64,000 nt of DNA from Glycomyces tritici (GTDB lineage Bacteria > Actinomycetota > Actinomycetes > Mycobacteriales > Micromonosporaceae): positions 241,844 to 305,843 of the forward strand of contig NZ_JAUEMJ010000001.1 in NCBI RefSeq assembly GCF_030403505.1, written 5' to 3'. Each line of letters starts with the position of its first letter. Position 1 is the first letter of the stretch. A program made the position numbers and the translations under genes. The notes under the pieces were generated by a model that saw only the letters and a program-made list of their open reading frames with translations, was not told where the DNA came from and made no database searches. Positions 44,373-53,669 of the stretch are shown here, piece after piece.

Positions 44373-45382
44373 GGTGCCACTCCGTTCACGGTGAGGCCCG
44401 CGGCCTCGGGGAGGCCGAGCATGAGGTTGACGCACTGCACGACCTGGCCGGCCGCGCCCTTGCCGAGGTTGTCGATCGCCGCGGTCACGATGATCCGGCC
44501 CGAGTCCTTGTCCACAGTGCCCTGGAGCTGCACGGCGTTCGTGCCGAATGTGGAGGCCGTCGAGGGCCACTGGCCTTCGCGCAGGACGCGCACGAAGTGC
44601 TCGCCGTCGTAGGCCTTCACCAGTGCCGCGTGCACGTCGGCGGCGAGCACGTCGCCCGCGGCCTTGGCGGTCACCGTGGAGATGATGCCGCGCGGCATCG
44701 GCGCCAGCAGCGGCGTCATCGAGATCGAGGCGGCCCCGGAGGCCTGCTTGATCTCGGGCACGTGCTGGTGCGCGCCCACTTTGTACGGGCTCATCGCGCC
44801 CATGACCTCGCTGGCGAGGAGGTTCTTCTTGGGGGCGTTGCCCGCGCCGGAGGTGCCGGAGGCGGCGACGACCACGACGTCCTCGGGTGAGGCGATCCCC
44901 GCGTCGAGGAGCGGCCGCAGGGCGAGGATGGTGGCGACGGCGTAGCAGCCGGTCGCGGCGACCCGTGTCGAAGCGGCGATGGCCTCACGCTGGCCGGGCA
45001 GCTCGGGGAGGCCGTACGTCCAGGTCCCGGCGTGCGGGCCCGGGTAGTAGGCTTCCCAGGCCGCGGCGTCCTCGAGCCGGTGGTCGGCCCCGAGGTCCAC
45101 GATCTTCTGGTCGGCCGGGAGCTGGGCGGCGAGCGCGGCCGACTGCCCGTGCGGGAGGGTCATGACGACCAGGTCGGCCTCGGCGAAGGCCTCCGGGGTG
45201 GTCGGGGTGAAGCGTCGGTCGCCGTACGCGGTGAGGTGGGGGTGGACTGCGGTGATGTACTCACCGGCGTTGCTGTGCGCGCCTGCTGCGACGACGTCGA
45301 GCTGCGGGTGGTCGGCGAGCAGCCGGAGCACCTCGCCCCCGGCGTAACCGCTGGCACCCGCCACGGCGACCTGAAAAGTCAC
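44369..45382 (-). CDS. argC: N-acetyl-gamma-glutamyl-phosphate reductase
   Basis: NADPH-dependent reduction of the acyl-phosphate. 337 aa with the N-terminal [14 protein letters not shown] dinucleotide motif and the catalytic-Cys region [15 protein letters not shown]. First gene of argCJBDFRH. The GTG (VTFQVAVAG) follows TGGAGG. Two ARG boxes lie directly upstream. Confidence 0.97.
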   Translation of the reverse strand: MTFQVAVAGASGYAGGEVLRLLADHPQLDVVAAGAHSNAGEYITAVHPHLTAYGDRRFTPTTPEAFAEADLVVMTLPHGQSAALAAQLPADQKIVDLGADHRLEDAAAWEAYYPGPHAGTWTYGLPELPGQREAIAASTRVAATGCYAVATILALRPLLDAGIASPEDVVVVAASGTSGAGNAPKKNLLASEVMGAMSPYKVGAHQHVPEIKQASGAASISMTPLLAPMPRGIISTVTAKAAGDVLAADVHAALVKAYDGEHFVRVLREGQWPSTASTFGTNAVQLQGTVDKDSGRIIVTAAIDNLGKGAAGQVVQCVNLMLGLPEAAGLTVNGVAP

Positions 45383-45397
45383 TGGAAACCTCCATGC

Positions 45398-45431
45398 TGA
45401 ATGACTATGCAGAGTACTGTATCAGCATTCA
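45398..45431 (-). promoter_or_regulatory. Paired ARG boxes and arg promoter
   Basis: TGAATGACTATGCA (45398-45411) and TGTATCAGCATTCA (45418-45431) both match the ARG half-site pattern and are spaced like the paired ArgR sites of other bacteria. A -10-like CATAGT (45409-45404, minus) overlaps the first box. Arginine-dependent repression by ArgR is expected. Confidence 0.85.
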
Positions 45432-45473
45432 GGCGTGACGGCACGGTCATATTCCGGACACTGGGACGTGATC

Positions 45474-45833
45474 ATCGCCCTGTCCCCACGCGACGACCGC
45501 CGACCCGCCGCCAAGGCTCCGCCCCGGCCTCAGCGCCCCTGCTCACGGGCGATTTCCGGCTGCCAGGACCCCCACTCATTCTCTCAGCGAGTCTGCTCGC
45601 GAGCGACAACCGCCCGGTGGCCGCGTCGGCCCCGCCCTCAGCGTCCCTGCTCGCGGGCGACATCCGACCGTCGGCCGCCAAGGCCCCGCCCTGCCTTCAG
45701 CGCGCCTGCTCGCGGGCGACATCCGACCGTCGGCCGCCAAGGCCCCGCCCTGCCTTCAGCGCGCCTGCTCGCGGGCGACATCCGACCGTCGGCCGCCAAG
45801 GCCCCGCCCTGCTTTCAGCGCGCCTGCTCGCGG
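45474..45833 (-). repeat. 59-bp tandem repeat built from a response-regulator 3' end
   Basis: Three near-perfect 59-bp units (period exact between 45659, 45718 and 45777) and three or four decayed ones further from the gene fill this gap. Each unit carries GCCCGCGAGCAGGCGCGCTGA, in two parts GCCCGCGAGCAG and GCGCGCTGA, which encode the regulator's last residues and its stop. This intergenic DNA therefore arose by repeated duplication of the gene end. I see no gene in it. Confidence 0.85.
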
Positions 45834-46456
45834 GCAAAGATGGCCGCCTGCACGCGACTGGCCAGGCCGAGCTTCGCGAGCACGCGCGTGACGTGCGACT
45901 TCACCGTCGCCTCGGCCATGCCGAGCTCCCCCGCGATCTCCGCGTTCGACATGCCCTCGCCGATGAGCGCGAGCACCTCGGTCTCGCGCGGCGTGAGGTT
46001 CGCCAGGCCCGCGCCGTCGACCGCGATCGGCGCGTAAGCCGGGCGCGAGCGCGCGAACTCGGTGATGAGGCCGCGCGTGACCGCCGGGGAGATGAGCCCG
46101 TCACCGCGCGCGATCGTGCGCACCGCCTCGACCAGGGTCTCGGCGTCCGCGTCTTTGAGCAGGTACCCGCTGGCCCCGGCCCGGAGCGCGTCGAACACGT
46201 TCTCGTCCTCGCCGTAACTGGTCAGCACGAGCACGTCCGCGACGCCGCGCAGTTCGGCCGCGGCGGCGATCCCGTCCTTGCGTGGCATCCGGATGTCCAT
46301 GACGACCACATCGGGGTGGAGTTCCCTCGCGAGCGCCACGGCCTCGACGCCGTCGGCGGCCTCGCCGACCACCTCGATCTCCTCGGCGCTGTCCAGGAGC
46401 ATCCGCAGCCCGGCGCGGACCGCCGCGTGGTCGTCGGCGAGCAGGACCTTGATCAT
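45815..46456 (-). CDS. NarL/LuxR-type response regulator
   Basis: 213 aa: receiver with Asp54 (VVVMDIRMPRKDG) and a LuxR helix-turn-helix (LTPRETEVLALIGEGMSNAEIAGELGMAEATVKSHVTRVLAKL). The ATG at 46456 follows GGAG. It overlaps its kinase gene by 4 nt. Its last codons (REQAR) are the ones copied in the downstream 59-bp repeat. The pair is inserted between the pheT-side genes and the arg operon. Confidence 0.93.
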   Translation of the reverse strand: MIKVLLADDHAAVRAGLRMLLDSAEEIEVVGEAADGVEAVALARELHPDVVVMDIRMPRKDGIAAAAELRGVADVLVLTSYGEDENVFDALRAGASGYLLKDADAETLVEAVRTIARGDGLISPAVTRGLITEFARSRPAYAPIAVDGAGLANLTPRETEVLALIGEGMSNAEIAGELGMAEATVKSHVTRVLAKLGLASRVQAAIFAREQAR

Positions 46457-47694
46457 CGGTGTTGGCTCCGTTTCGGGAATCGGCTTGCTCCAGCAGGTTG
46501 TGACACGGGCTCCTCGAGTCCCCCGGTGGGGATCTCGGCGCGCACCCGCCAGCGGCGGCCCTCGGGCCCGGCCCGGACCTCGCCGCCGAGGAGGCGCACC
46601 CGCTCGGTCATACCGACCAGGCCCGAACCCCCGCTGAGCAGGTCGCCGGACCCGGGGCGCACCGCGTTCTCGACCTCGACCTCGATCCACGCCTCCTCGT
46701 AGCGGATCGCGACCGAGGCGTCCGAGCCGTACTTCAGCACGTTCGTCAGCGCCTCCTGCACCACCCGGTAGGCGGTGAGCTCCACCTCGCCCGGCAGCGG
46801 CCGCGCGGTCCCCTCCACGGCGAAGTCCACGTCGAGGCCGGCCTTGCGCATCCGCTCGACCAGCTCGGGCACCTGGTCGAGCCGGAACGACGCCAGCTCC
46901 TCGCCCGCGGCGCCGTCGGCGGCCCGCAGCAGGCCGATGATGCGCCGCAGTTCCGCCAGGCCCTCCACACTCGAGGAGCGGATCGCGGCCACCGAGGTCC
47001 GCACCGTCTCGGCGTCCAGGTCCTTGCGGGCCTGGAGCGCCGTTGACTGCAAGGCGATCGCCGAGAGGTAGTTGGCGACGGTGTCGTGCAGCTCCCGCGC
47101 CATGAGGGTGCGCTCGCGCAGCACCGCCTCGCGGCGGCGCACGTCCGCGAGCCGCGCGGTCTGCTCGGCCCGCTCGGACTCCAGCGCCGCCCGCTCATGG
47201 GCCTGGCGCACGATGATCGCCGAGGAGATCGGCGAGATGAGGACCAGCGCGGCGATCGCCAGCATGCTGATCGTCGCGGCGGCCCGGCCGTCCGTCGCCG
47301 CGATGTACACCCCGGTGGCCAGCACCGCGGCGACCGCGATCGGCACCATGATCCGCACCCCGCGCCGCGAGCCGTACCGGGCGTACGCGTACAGGTTCTC
47401 GCTGAACACGAACACGACCGCGAGGGAGAACCCGATCACGATCTCGGCGCCGAAGCCGATCAGGCCGAGGGCGAGGGTCATCCCGGGCCAGGTGCGGCGC
47501 AGCACGACGCCCGCGCAGACCAGGGCCAGCGGGACGAACCGCACCGCCTGCGGCACTTCGAAGCCGAACCGCTCGTAGCTGCCGAGGGCGAGGAGGGCCG
47601 AGCCCACGGTGAACAGCAGGACGGCGGCGATCACGGAGGGGCGCTGCACGCCGCGGAAGCGGTCGGCGAGGGAGCGGCGCGGCGGACTGGTCAT
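46453..47694 (-). CDS. NarL-type sensor histidine kinase
   Basis: 413 aa membrane kinase with about six hydrophobic helices (residues 20-160), the HisKA_3 motif RELHDTVANYLSAI (His203) and an HATPase domain with VVQEALTNVLKYG and GSGLVGMTERVRLLGG. The stimulus is unknown. Partner of the adjacent response regulator. Confidence 0.92.
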   Translation of the reverse strand: MTSPPRRSLADRFRGVQRPSVIAAVLLFTVGSALLALGSYERFGFEVPQAVRFVPLALVCAGVVLRRTWPGMTLALGLIGFGAEIVIGFSLAVVFVFSENLYAYARYGSRRGVRIMVPIAVAAVLATGVYIAATDGRAAATISMLAIAALVLISPISSAIIVRQAHERAALESERAEQTARLADVRRREAVLRERTLMARELHDTVANYLSAIALQSTALQARKDLDAETVRTSVAAIRSSSVEGLAELRRIIGLLRAADGAAGEELASFRLDQVPELVERMRKAGLDVDFAVEGTARPLPGEVELTAYRVVQEALTNVLKYGSDASVAIRYEEAWIEVEVENAVRPGSGDLLSGGSGLVGMTERVRLLGGEVRAGPEGRRWRVRAEIPTGGLEEPVSQPAGASRFPKRSQHR

Positions 47695-47834
47695 GGATCC
47701 ATCCCATCATGTCCGGGAAGTCGCGGCCTCAGTCTGGATGCCTAACCGCGCCTCCGACTTTGGTCGCACCCGCCTCGGGGGCACCACGTTCGTGCGGCGA
47801 TGATGAACCCGTGTCCGAACAGGAAAGCCCCTCA

Positions 47835-48230
47835 ATGAACGGCGCGGCCCCGGCCGACGTCGAATGGGCCCGCTACACCGGCCCCGTCCGCACCCTCGTG
47901 CTCCTCAACTCGCTCCTGGCCCTCGCCCTGGAACTGGCCATGTTCGGCTTCGTCGTGTGGTGGGTCCTCGCACTCGACCTGCCGATGCCGGCGCGCCTTC
48001 CCCTCGCGATCGTGGTCTTCGGCGTGTTCGCGGCCCTCTGGGGGCTGCTGGTCTCGCCCAAGGCCCGCTACCCTTTGCCGACGGCGGGGACCGTCGTGTT
48101 CAAACTGGCCGCGTACGGCGCCAGCGCGCTGGCCCTGTGGGGCGTGGGCCATCCGGCCGCGGCCGCCGCGTTCGCGGTCCTCGCGGCCGCGAACACGGCG
48201 GTGATCACGTACGTCAGGCGGCGCTCTTAA
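47835..48230 (+). CDS. YrdB-like membrane protein (DUF2568)
   Basis: 131 aa, four hydrophobic helices: LLNSLLALALELAMFGFVVWW, LPLAIVVFGVFAALWGLLVSP, then TVVFKLAAYGASALALWGV and AFAVLAAANTAVITYV. The pattern and P-x-P-x-x-R-L-P loop match DUF2568. Function unknown. The ATG at 47835 follows AGGAAAG; a GTG at 47811 is possible. Its stop shares TTAA with the convergent gene. Confidence 0.78.
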   Translation: MNGAAPADVEWARYTGPVRTLVLLNSLLALALELAMFGFVVWWVLALDLPMPARLPLAIVVFGVFAALWGLLVSPKARYPLPTAGTVVFKLAAYGASALALWGVGHPAAAAAFAVLAAANTAVITYVRRRS

Positions 48231-48685
48231 ACGGCACCGACCAGCAGCCTGAAGGCCCAGGTCGGGTCGTCAGTAGGGAAGTCGCTGTACCAGTCGCCGT
48301 TCTCCAGCTCGTTCACTGCGGAGCCGATGATCGCGATCCAGATGATGTAGTACGCGATCCAGACGATGGTCGCGGCGACGCCGATCCAGCCGAGCACGAC
48401 GCCCGCGGTGGCCATGCCGTCGCCCTGCTCCCCCGTCTCGCGGATCTGGCGCTTCGCAATGTTGCCGAAGATGAGCGCGAGGATGCCGATCGGGCTGCAC
48501 ACGCCGACGATGCCGCAGATCATCGCCGCGATCGCCATGCCGTTCGTGGGGCGCGGCGGCACGTACGGCGGGTACCCGTAGGGCGGCGGCGCATACGGCG
48601 CGTAGGGGACGTACGGCGGCTGGGCGGGCTGCTGGTACGGCTGCTGCGGGTCCTGGGGCTGGGAGTACGGGTCGGGCATGGTCAT
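48227..48685 (-). CDS. DUF4190 membrane protein with Tyr/Pro-rich N-terminus
   Basis: 152 aa. A Pro/Tyr/Gln-rich head (YVPYAPYAPPPYGYPPYV) is followed by two membrane helices in DUF4190 arrangement (GMAIAAMICGIVGVCSPIGILALIFGNIAKRQI and GMATAGVVLGWIGVAATIVWIAYYIIW). These proteins are common in actinomycetes, with unknown function; the head may mediate protein contacts. ATG after GAGAGG. Confidence 0.82.
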   Translation of the reverse strand: MTMPDPYSQPQDPQQPYQQPAQPPYVPYAPYAPPPYGYPPYVPPRPTNGMAIAAMICGIVGVCSPIGILALIFGNIAKRQIRETGEQGDGMATAGVVLGWIGVAATIVWIAYYIIWIAIIGSAVNELENGDWYSDFPTDDPTWAFRLLVGAV

Positions 48686-48713
48686 CGGGGGCACCTCTCA
48701 GAATGAACTGCCA

Positions 48714-49430
48714 TCAGCTTAAGCGCTCCGAGCCAGGCCCTCGGGCCCCCGCGTCCGCCGTCTCGAGCGCGGTGCCCTCGCGCAGCTCGCGTTCGCGGTC
48801 GAGCAGGGGCGCGAGCGCCCACCAGGTGAAGACGGCCACGGCCGCGCCGGTGGCCGAGCCCGCGACCGTGTCGGTGAGCCAGTGGGCGTGCTGCCAGTTC
48901 CGGGCGAGCATCATGGCGCAGGTCAGCACGACCGCGACCGGCCACCAGCGCCGCAGGTGCCGGGCCGGGACCACCAGCACGGCGATGACGACGACGATCG
49001 CGGCCATCCGGGAGCTGTGTCCCGAGGGGAACGCCCACGAGTCGGTGTCCACAGTGATGTCGGCCGGGCGGGGCCGCTCCCCCACGGCCTTGCCCACGTC
49101 GGTGACGAGTTTGGTCGCCGCGAGCGTCGCGCAGGCGTAGACGGCCGAGCGCCAGCGCCGCACCAGGAGCAGCGCGACGATGCCGACCGCGCCGAGGACC
49201 AGGCCGAGCCCGCCGCCGAGGTGGTTGAAGCACTCCGCGACTTGCCAGAGCGGGCTGTCGGCAGGGCTGCCGACGAGGCCGTTCCACCAGTCGTCGAGGC
49301 CCTGCCACGGCGGCCCGGTCGGGTCGGTGCGCACCCAGATCGCGTCGCCGAGCACGGCCAGCGGCACGGCGATCGAGAGGACCAGGAGCAGCCGCGATCG
49401 CGGGAAGCCGTTGGGAGTCATGCGCGGCAT
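48714..49430 (-). CDS. PAP2-family membrane phosphatase
   Basis: 238 aa membrane protein with the three phosphatase motifs: KAVGERPRP, PSGHSSRM and RNWQHAHWLTDTVAG. Family members dephosphorylate phosphatidic acid or undecaprenyl-pyrophosphate; the outward-facing active site suggests an envelope lipid substrate. An ATG at 49421 is also possible. It is in the same direction as, and 14 bp after, the degenerate PBP gene. Confidence 0.85.
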   Translation of the reverse strand: MPRMTPNGFPRSRLLLVLSIAVPLAVLGDAIWVRTDPTGPPWQGLDDWWNGLVGSPADSPLWQVAECFNHLGGGLGLVLGAVGIVALLLVRRWRSAVYACATLAATKLVTDVGKAVGERPRPADITVDTDSWAFPSGHSSRMAAIVVVIAVLVVPARHLRRWWPVAVVLTCAMMLARNWQHAHWLTDTVAGSATGAAVAVFTWWALAPLLDRERELREGTALETADAGARGPGSERLS

Positions 49431-49444
49431 CGTATCCGAGGAGC

Positions 49445-51034
49445 TCAGCACCAGGGCCAGTCGCACGACTCGGAGGTCGAGGGCTCCGGTTCGGGCTCGT
49501 CCGAGGTCGAGGGTTCGGGCTCGGGTTCGGAGGAAGTGGGGTCGGGGTCGGGGTCGGGCGCTTCGCTGGTGTCGTCGGGCGAGGGCGAGTCGGAGGCGCT
49601 CGGCGAGGCGGAGGTCTCCCCGCCGCAGCCTTCGGCGTCGGGGTTGGCCTCGCAGTACGCGCTGTCGGGGTCGATCTGGCCGTCGTCGCCGACGATGTCC
49701 TCGGTGAGGTCCTCGCCTTCGCCGGAGGCTCCGGGCAGCTGCTCGGCCTCGTAGTCGTTCGTCTCGATGGCGGTGTCGATCACGGTGCGCCACAGCGACA
49801 CCCCGCCGGCGGCGGCGGCTTCGCCGTTGGCCCAGGCGGCGACGCTCAGCTGCGGTATCGCGCCGACGAACCAGGACTGGGTGGTCTCGCCGTAGTAGTC
49901 GGCGCCCACGCCGAAGAAGTCGCGGTCCTCGATGGCCTCGGCTTCGCCGAGGCCCAGGAACTGCAGGTCTTGGGCGGTGGTCTCGGCGATCGCCTGGTTC
50001 GTGGCGACCTCCTGCCCGGGCGGGACCTCCTCGTCGCCCGTGTCGATGACGCGCTCGATGAAGTGGGTGTCGGCCTGGAGGCCGCCTGCGGCGATGGTGG
50101 CGTAGACGCCCGCCATGTCGACGACGCTCACGGGGTAGGTGCCGAAGTCGGCGGCGCTGAGCCCGCCGTACTCGCCCGTGCCCAAGTCGTAGACCGTGCC
50201 TTTCCCGTCGGCGATGGTGTTGAGCCCCATGCGGTGCGCGGTGTCGAGCACGGCTTGGACGCCGTACTTCTCGGCGACGGCGTCCATCGCCCCGGTCCGC
50301 GACTCCTGGACGGCCTCGGCGAGCCTCACGTCGTTGTCCTCGTCGCTCCACCAGGAGTCGATGGAGGCGCCGCCTTCGAGTGCGGTGGCGGCGGTGATCA
50401 TGTCGAACACCGAGGACGGGGGGTGGGGTGCGGCGGCGCCGACCTGGTCGGTGCCGGTGCTGCGCTCCGCGCCGTAGTAGCAGCGCACCGCGCCCGTGCC
50501 GGGTTCGACGGCGACGACGCCGGCCTCGCCGGAGGTCTGCTCGGCGGCCTCTTGGAGGGCCTGGTCGAGGGTGAGGACGACGCGGAGGCCGTCGGGCCGG
50601 ACGGCCTCGTCGTAGAGCTGCTCGGGGGTGAGGCCGTAGCGCGCTTCGAGTTCGGCGTTGATCTGCTCGACCAGTGAGGGGTGCCGGTCGGCGAAGTCGT
50701 CGGGGAGGGCCTGGCCGCCCGCGTAGAGGTAGGCGGCGTCCTCCTGGTCGGCGCCGCCCTGGCCGCCGTCGGGGAGGTTGCCGAGCACGATGGTCACGCC
50801 GATGGCGATCACGAGGCCGACGGCGCCCGCGACGGCCAGGTGCAGCCGGTTGAGTTCGAGGTCGTCGCGGTCGCCGGGCAAGGGGATCGCGACGGCCGAT
50901 GCGCCGGCGGCGCGGCGTTTGCCGCTGTAGCCGGCGCCGCGGGGCGCGGCTCGGCGGTGCCCGGACGAACCGCCCTGCTCCGAGCCGGTCCGCCTCCGCC
51001 GCCCGCCGACGCGAGAGGGGTTCCCGTTATTCAC
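49445..51034 (-). CDS. Penicillin-binding-protein-like protein lacking catalytic motifs
   Basis: 529 aa: basic N-terminus, one membrane helix (about 66-86) and a region with the outline of a PBP transpeptidase domain (about 150-410): VVLTLDQALQEAAEQ, EAGVVAVEPGTGAVRC, SVVDMAGVYATIAAGG, SWFVGAIPQLSVAAW. The active-site SxxK reads SSVF (207-210), SxN reads SRT (245-247) and KTG reads VGA in a GVGAD context. It has no glycosyltransferase domain, and ends in a long Ser/Pro/Asp/Glu tail. It is probably a pseudo-enzyme with a structural or regulatory wall role. GTG start after AAGG. Confidence 0.8.
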   Translation of the reverse strand: MNNGNPSRVGGRRRRTGSEQGGSSGHRRAAPRGAGYSGKRRAAGASAVAIPLPGDRDDLELNRLHLAVAGAVGLVIAIGVTIVLGNLPDGGQGGADQEDAAYLYAGGQALPDDFADRHPSLVEQINAELEARYGLTPEQLYDEAVRPDGLRVVLTLDQALQEAAEQTSGEAGVVAVEPGTGAVRCYYGAERSTGTDQVGAAAPHPPSSVFDMITAATALEGGASIDSWWSDEDNDVRLAEAVQESRTGAMDAVAEKYGVQAVLDTAHRMGLNTIADGKGTVYDLGTGEYGGLSAADFGTYPVSVVDMAGVYATIAAGGLQADTHFIERVIDTGDEEVPPGQEVATNQAIAETTAQDLQFLGLGEAEAIEDRDFFGVGADYYGETTQSWFVGAIPQLSVAAWANGEAAAAGGVSLWRTVIDTAIETNDYEAEQLPGASGEGEDLTEDIVGDDGQIDPDSAYCEANPDAEGCGGETSASPSASDSPSPDDTSEAPDPDPDPTSSEPEPEPSTSDEPEPEPSTSESCDWPWC

Positions 51035-51120
51035 ACCACGTACCTTAAAAGGCGCGGACCATGCGCTAACCCCCGGCTCAGCGTTAACTGCGCGTAACCA
51101 TCCGATTTGGACATGCAAAT

Positions 51121-51154
51121 GGGGCGCCCCATCGCACCTGCGATGACGCGCCCC
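51121..51154 (-). terminator. Hairpin downstream of pheT
   Basis: GGGGCG...ATCGC-ACCT-GCGAT...CGCCCC forms a two-part stem 17 bp beyond the pheT stop, before the PBP-like gene. No T-run on the minus strand. Confidence 0.6.
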
Positions 51155-51170
51155 AAGGCTTTTTCGGAGG

Positions 51171-53666
51171 TCAATCCCGAATGGCCGCACCGAACCGCTC
51201 GGCCGCGACCGCTACTGCGGCGTCGCGCACGGCCACGCCCTCCTCGTTCGTGAGGGTCCGGTCGGCGGCGCGCAGCTCCAGTTTGAACGCGAGGGACTTC
51301 TTGCCCTCACCGAGCTTCGCGTCGCGGTAGACGTCGAAGAGCCGCAGCGAGTCGAGCAGTTCGCCCGCGCCTTCGCGAAGCGCCGCCTCGACGTCGCCGG
51401 CCGGGACCGGCTCGGCGACGACGATCGCCACGTCGATGAGCGTGGCCGGGAAGTGCGAGATCACCGGCGCGGGCGCCAGGTCGGGCAGCGGCAGGGCCGT
51501 CAGGTCCAGCTCCATCGCGGCGGTGCGCCGGGGCAGGCCCAGGCGCTCGCAGACCTCCGGGTGCAGTTCGCCGGCGTGGCCGACGGGAATGCCGCCCACC
51601 CGCAGCTCCGCGCACCGGCCCGGGTGCCACGGCGCGGCCTCCCCTTGGGTCACTTCGAGACGCACGCCCGATGCCGCGGCCACGACCTCGGCGGCCTCGA
51701 CCGCGTCGGCCCAGTCGACCGCGCGTCCGGGCGCGTCGACGCCGGCGGGCACGGCCTGGCCGCACAGCACGGCCGCGACATGCCGCGGCTGCACCGGCAG
51801 CCGCCGGATCGCGGCCGCGATGGCCTCGTCCTCGGGCCGCTTGGAGACGGGCAGCTCGACCACCGCGAGGTCGCTCCAGCCCTCGGCGGGCTGGAAGACC
51901 AGGCCCTCCTCGAAGACCGCGAGGTCCTTCGCGCCGCGCGCCAGGTTGATGCGCACCGCGTTCACCAGGCTGGCGAGCACGGTGGTGCGCAGCAGCGGCG
52001 CCGCGTCGTCGAGCGGGTTGAGCACCGCGACGGCCTCGCGCTGCGGGTCCTTCTCGTCCAGGCCCAGCTCGTCGGCGCGGTCGCGCGAGACGAACGGGAA
52101 CGTGTAGGTCTCCGTGAACCCGTTGTCCGCCAAGGCCCGCGCCACGCGGCGGCGGCGCCGCTGCGAGGAGGTCAGGCCGGTCCCGGCGATCGCGCGCGGG
52201 ATGCTCGACGGGATGTGGCCGTAGCCGTGGAGGCGGGCCACCTCCTCCACGAGGTCGACCGGGTCGGTCAGGTCGGGGCGCCACGAGGCGGGCACCACCG
52301 TGAGGACGTCGCCGCCCTCCACAGTGCCTTCCTTGACGATCCCGCCGACGACCTCGCATCCGGCCGCTTCGAGCATCGCCACGATCAGGTCGCGGCCGTA
52401 GTCCACGCCCACGGTGCGGGAGGGCAGGTCGACGGGCATGACGATCGGCGTGATCGGCTCCCGGTTGTCGATGTCGGCCACGGCGTCCACGAGGGTCCCG
52501 CCGCCGTACTCGACCAGGAGGTCGGCCGCGCGCTGGGCGGCGAGCAGCGAGATCGCCGCGTCCGCGCCGCGCTCGTAGCGCTTGGACGCCTCGGAGGTGA
52601 GCCTGTGCCGCCGCGAGGTGCGGGCGATCGAGGTCGGGTTCCAGTGCGCCGCTTCGATGAGCACGTTGCGCGTGGTCGGCCCGACCTCGGAGGTCTGGCC
52701 GCCCATGACGCCGGCGAGCGAGAGCGGGCCGGTCCCGTCGGTGATGACCATGTCCTCGGGGTCGAGCTTGCGCACCACGTCGTCGAGCGTCTTCAGGGTC
52801 TCCCCCGGCTTCGCCCGGCGCACGACCATGACGTCCTCGAGCGCGTCGCGGTCGAAGGCGTGCAGCGGGTGCCCCAGTTCGAGCATGAGGTAGTTCGTGA
52901 CGTCCACGGCCAGGCCCAGCGGGCGCATCCCGGCCTGGGTGAGCCGCTTGGCCATCCACTCCGGCGACTCGGCGTTGGCGTCCACGTCGCGCACCTCGCG
53001 CAGCGTGAAGCGCGTGCAGCCGTCGGTCTCGACCCGCACCGGGTAGGGCGGGTGCTCGGTCGCGGCGGGCTCCACGGCTTTCGCGGCCGGGTCGGTGAAC
53101 GCGACGCCGAGGCGGTGCGCGACCTCGCGGGCGATGCCGCGCACGGAGAAGCAGTAGCCCATGTCCGGGGTGATCGCCAGCTCGAACACGACGTCGTCGA
53201 GGCCGACGACCGGGCGCGCGTCCTCGCCGACGGTGCCGCTCTCGAGGACGATGATGCCCTCGTGGTCGTCGGAGACGCCGAGTTCGCGGGCCGAGCAGAT
53301 CATGCCGTCCGAGAGGCGGCCGTAGGTCTTGCGCGAACCGATCTTGAAGCCGCCCGGCAGTTCGGCGCCGGGCAGCGCCACGACGACGAGGTCGCCCTCG
53401 TTGAAGTTCCGCGCGCCGCAGATGACCGAGCGCGGCTCGGCCTCGCCGACCTCGACCCAGCAGTGGCGGATCGGCTTCTTGAACTCGGTCAGCTCCTCGA
53501 TGGAGGCGACGCGGCCGACCACGAGCGGGCCGGTCACGCGGCCGCGCAGGTCGTCGACCTCTTCGACCTCGAGCCCGGCCTCCACCAGGGCGGCGTCGAG
53601 CGCCTCAGTGCTCAGGTCCGCGGGCAGGGCGGCGTACTCGGCGAGCCAGGAAACGGGAATCCTCAT
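51171..53666 (-). CDS. pheT: Phenylalanyl-tRNA synthetase beta subunit
   Basis: 831 aa. Contains the tRNA-binding EMAP-like fold (FKKPIRHCWVEVGE), B3/4, B5 (SRRHRLTSEASKRYERG in the neighbouring region) and the C-terminal ferredoxin-fold anticodon domain (FPATLIDVAIVVAEPVPAGDVEAAL). Functions as alpha2beta2 with PheS. Only 3 nt separate it from pheS. Confidence 0.97.
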   Translation of the reverse strand: MRIPVSWLAEYAALPADLSTEALDAALVEAGLEVEEVDDLRGRVTGPLVVGRVASIEELTEFKKPIRHCWVEVGEAEPRSVICGARNFNEGDLVVVALPGAELPGGFKIGSRKTYGRLSDGMICSARELGVSDDHEGIIVLESGTVGEDARPVVGLDDVVFELAITPDMGYCFSVRGIAREVAHRLGVAFTDPAAKAVEPAATEHPPYPVRVETDGCTRFTLREVRDVDANAESPEWMAKRLTQAGMRPLGLAVDVTNYLMLELGHPLHAFDRDALEDVMVVRRAKPGETLKTLDDVVRKLDPEDMVITDGTGPLSLAGVMGGQTSEVGPTTRNVLIEAAHWNPTSIARTSRRHRLTSEASKRYERGADAAISLLAAQRAADLLVEYGGGTLVDAVADIDNREPITPIVMPVDLPSRTVGVDYGRDLIVAMLEAAGCEVVGGIVKEGTVEGGDVLTVVPASWRPDLTDPVDLVEEVARLHGYGHIPSSIPRAIAGTGLTSSQRRRRRVARALADNGFTETYTFPFVSRDRADELGLDEKDPQREAVAVLNPLDDAAPLLRTTVLASLVNAVRINLARGAKDLAVFEEGLVFQPAEGWSDLAVVELPVSKRPEDEAIAAAIRRLPVQPRHVAAVLCGQAVPAGVDAPGRAVDWADAVEAAEVVAAASGVRLEVTQGEAAPWHPGRCAELRVGGIPVGHAGELHPEVCERLGLPRRTAAMELDLTALPLPDLAPAPVISHFPATLIDVAIVVAEPVPAGDVEAALREGAGELLDSLRLFDVYRDAKLGEGKKSLAFKLELRAADRTLTNEEGVAVRDAAVAVAAERFGAAIRD

Positions 53667-53669
53667 CGT

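Noticed and set aside
45474..45833. CRISPR array
   Set aside because: The units are contiguous 59-mers with no unique spacers and no cas genes nearby.
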